Notes under the pieces: generated by a model
What the model was told of the DNA's origin: nothing
The model's input: only the letters and a program-made list of their open reading frames with translations
The model's database searches: none
Assembly (NCBI GenBank): GCA_007132315.1
Contig: SLOW01000205.1
Span: 1-6,133, forward strand
Origin: Opitutales bacterium
GTDB lineage: Bacteria; Verrucomicrobiota; Verrucomicrobiia; Opitutales; T3Sed10-336
Direction: 5' to 3'
Length of the DNA: 6,133 bases
Shown here: in pieces, positions 5,451-6,133 of the stretch
Position numbering within the stretch: position 1 is the first letter of the stretch
How the letters are laid out: every line of letters starts with the position of its first letter
Position numbers and translations under genes: made by a program

Positions 5451-5957
5451 CTAAGGCTTGATGAAATGGATCCCGTGCTCCGCCGCAATCGTCGTGATGC
5501 GCTCCATATCGGGTCCGTCCGCGCTTCCGAAGATTTCGGCGCAGCGTGAGAAAAACGTTTCGAAACCCGCCGGGGTCGTGCTCACCAGAAGGCGTCCGGT
5601 CGCATCGCCGCTGTTCCTGAAGGTGTGCACCGCCCGTCGCGGAATATACAACGATCCTCCGGGAGTCACTTCGCGCCATTCCCCTTCCACCAGGAACTCG
5701 AACTTCCCTGTCTCGACCACGAACCATTCGTCTTCATTCATGTGGAGATGGGGCGGCGGCCCGCCGCCGGGCGGAACATTCTCGGTCCAGACGCAAAGCC
5801 GGCCATTCGTCTCTTCGCCGGTCAGGTGAAAAATCACCTCCTCGCCGAAAGCGTGAACGACGCGTCCGGCGCCGGCCGGAACCAATGACGGAGGAAAGTC
5901 GGGTTTGTCCATGATTACGTCAATAAACGGAGTTTTCTTCAAACCTGCAAGCCGCAT
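5451..5957 (-). CDS. Cupin-fold protein (cupin 2), paralogue of cupin 1
   Basis: Encodes 168 residues from the ATG at 5957, which has GAGG five bases upstream. A stronger AAGGAGG (5974-5980) lies 16 nt away, too far for an ideal site. An internal ATG at 5912 (giving MDKPDFPPSLV) is a serious alternative start. Motif 1 is GGGPPPHLHMNEDEWFVVETG with ligands His70, His72 and Glu77. Motif 2 is GGSLYIPRRAVHTFRN with His111; the usual Gly after 'IPR' is Arg. As in cupin 1, a TTPAGFETFFSRC segment (127-139) and a C-terminal helix (150-160) follow. The two proteins share PPPHxH, the 'AVHTFRN' strand and 'GFExFF', so they are clear paralogues. Substrate unknown. It lies upstream of the fetB-like gene on the same strand with a 142-nt gap. 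Confidence 0.85.
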   Translation of the reverse strand: MRLAGLKKTPFIDVIMDKPDFPPSLVPAGAGRVVHAFGEEVIFHLTGEETNGRLCVWTENVPPGGGPPPHLHMNEDEWFVVETGKFEFLVEGEWREVTPGGSLYIPRRAVHTFRNSGDATGRLLVSTTPAGFETFFSRCAEIFGSADGPDMERITTIAAEHGIHFIKP

Positions 5958-6029
5958 AATCGCCTCGCGGCAGCCTCCTTATTCGGGAAATGCATGCCAC
6001 CCGATTCCCATGTAAAAGGAGCTTTTTCC

Positions 6030-6133
6030 GTGGCGACTGACTTTATGTCGGGAGGACCCGTAAAGGGTGAGCGGCACGGACTGAAACTCGCCTGTGCGTC
6101 CCTTTCTTCCGGAAGAAACGATTGGAATTCCCG
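6030..6133 (+). CDS. Doubtful partial ORF at right edge
   Basis: A GTG at 6030 follows AAGGAG (6016-6021) with 8-nt spacing, a good ribosome-binding arrangement. The frame stays open to the window end, giving about 34 residues beginning MATDFMSGGPVKGERHG. No family is recognised, and third-position GC is only moderate, unlike the solid genes here. A perfect palindrome (6103-6118) inside it also favours a non-coding reading. It would be divergent from cupin 2. Confidence 0.2.
   Translation, partial: MATDFMSGGPVKGERHGLKLACASLSSGRNDWNS
6103..6118. promoter_or_regulatory. Perfect 16-bp palindrome upstream of cupin 2
   Basis: TTTCTTCCGGAAGAAA is perfectly self-complementary over 16 bp with no spacer. 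It lies about 145 nt upstream of cupin 2 near the right edge. A palindrome of this length is rarely chance and suggests an operator for a dimeric regulator. It does not resemble the CTTTGT/ACAAAG site next to tetR. The gene it controls may lie beyond the window. Confidence 0.4.

Noticed and set aside
6064..6100. Possible promoter boxes for cupin 2 in the upstream region
   Set aside because: A CATAAA-like -10 was found on the minus strand, but no acceptable -35 at the right distance.
5939..6133. A minus-strand frame open from the right edge to a stop at 5939, overlapping the cupin 2 start
   Set aside because: About 64 codons without a recognisable motif and with low third-position GC for this genome. 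It could be the tail of an upstream gene, but nothing supports it beyond openness.

Overview
The window is high-GC (estimated above 60%) bacterial DNA with tight gene packing. It encodes a signal-peptide-bearing outer-membrane beta-barrel, so the host is very probably a diderm (Gram-negative) bacterium. The mix (Mrp/Mbh-type antiporter subunits, a CDF transporter, a DUF2905 protein, GFE-type cupins and a FetB-like permease) would suit a proteobacterium or a PVC-group bacterium, but sequence alone does not settle the lineage. I see no tRNA, rRNA, CRISPR array or intact mobile element.

Layout, left to right. (1) Positions 1-896, minus strand: an overlapping run mrpF, mrpG and a DUF4040/MbhD-type subunit that leaves the window at the left edge. 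These are parts of a multisubunit cation/proton antiporter. (2) Positions 897-1153: a GC-rich leader with a strong hairpin, an 8-G run and a candidate promoter. (3) Positions 1154-1372, plus strand: remnant of a VOC (glyoxalase-fold) gene with an in-frame stop, no usable start and a missing 3' half. It ends exactly at the stop of (4), a small outer-membrane beta-barrel on the minus strand (1371-1973). (5) Divergent from that, a CDF cation efflux protein (2104-3030) followed by a DUF2905 membrane protein (3045-3260). (6) A cupin (3399-3863, minus) and a TetR regulator (3914-4570, plus) diverge from a 50-bp gap that carries a perfect inverted repeat, a likely operator. (7) Tail-to-tail with tetR is a FetB/UPF0014-family permease (4580-5308, minus). 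Upstream of it on the same strand is a second cupin (5451-5957). (8) Positions 5958-6133: an upstream region with a perfect 16-bp palindrome and one doubtful partial ORF.

The theme is ion and metal handling: Na+/H+ antiport, divalent-cation efflux and possible iron export. A locally regulated module lies beside it (TetR, two related cupins, FetB-like permease). The cupins bind metal by family, and the regulator gene sits between them, but a shared function is inference. No clearly new system is proved here. The best leads are the tetR/cupin operator, the FetB homologue that is apparently missing the usual cytoplasmic LGA loop and has no adjacent ATPase, the CDF with an altered membrane metal site, and the decayed VOC gene at a rearrangement junction.
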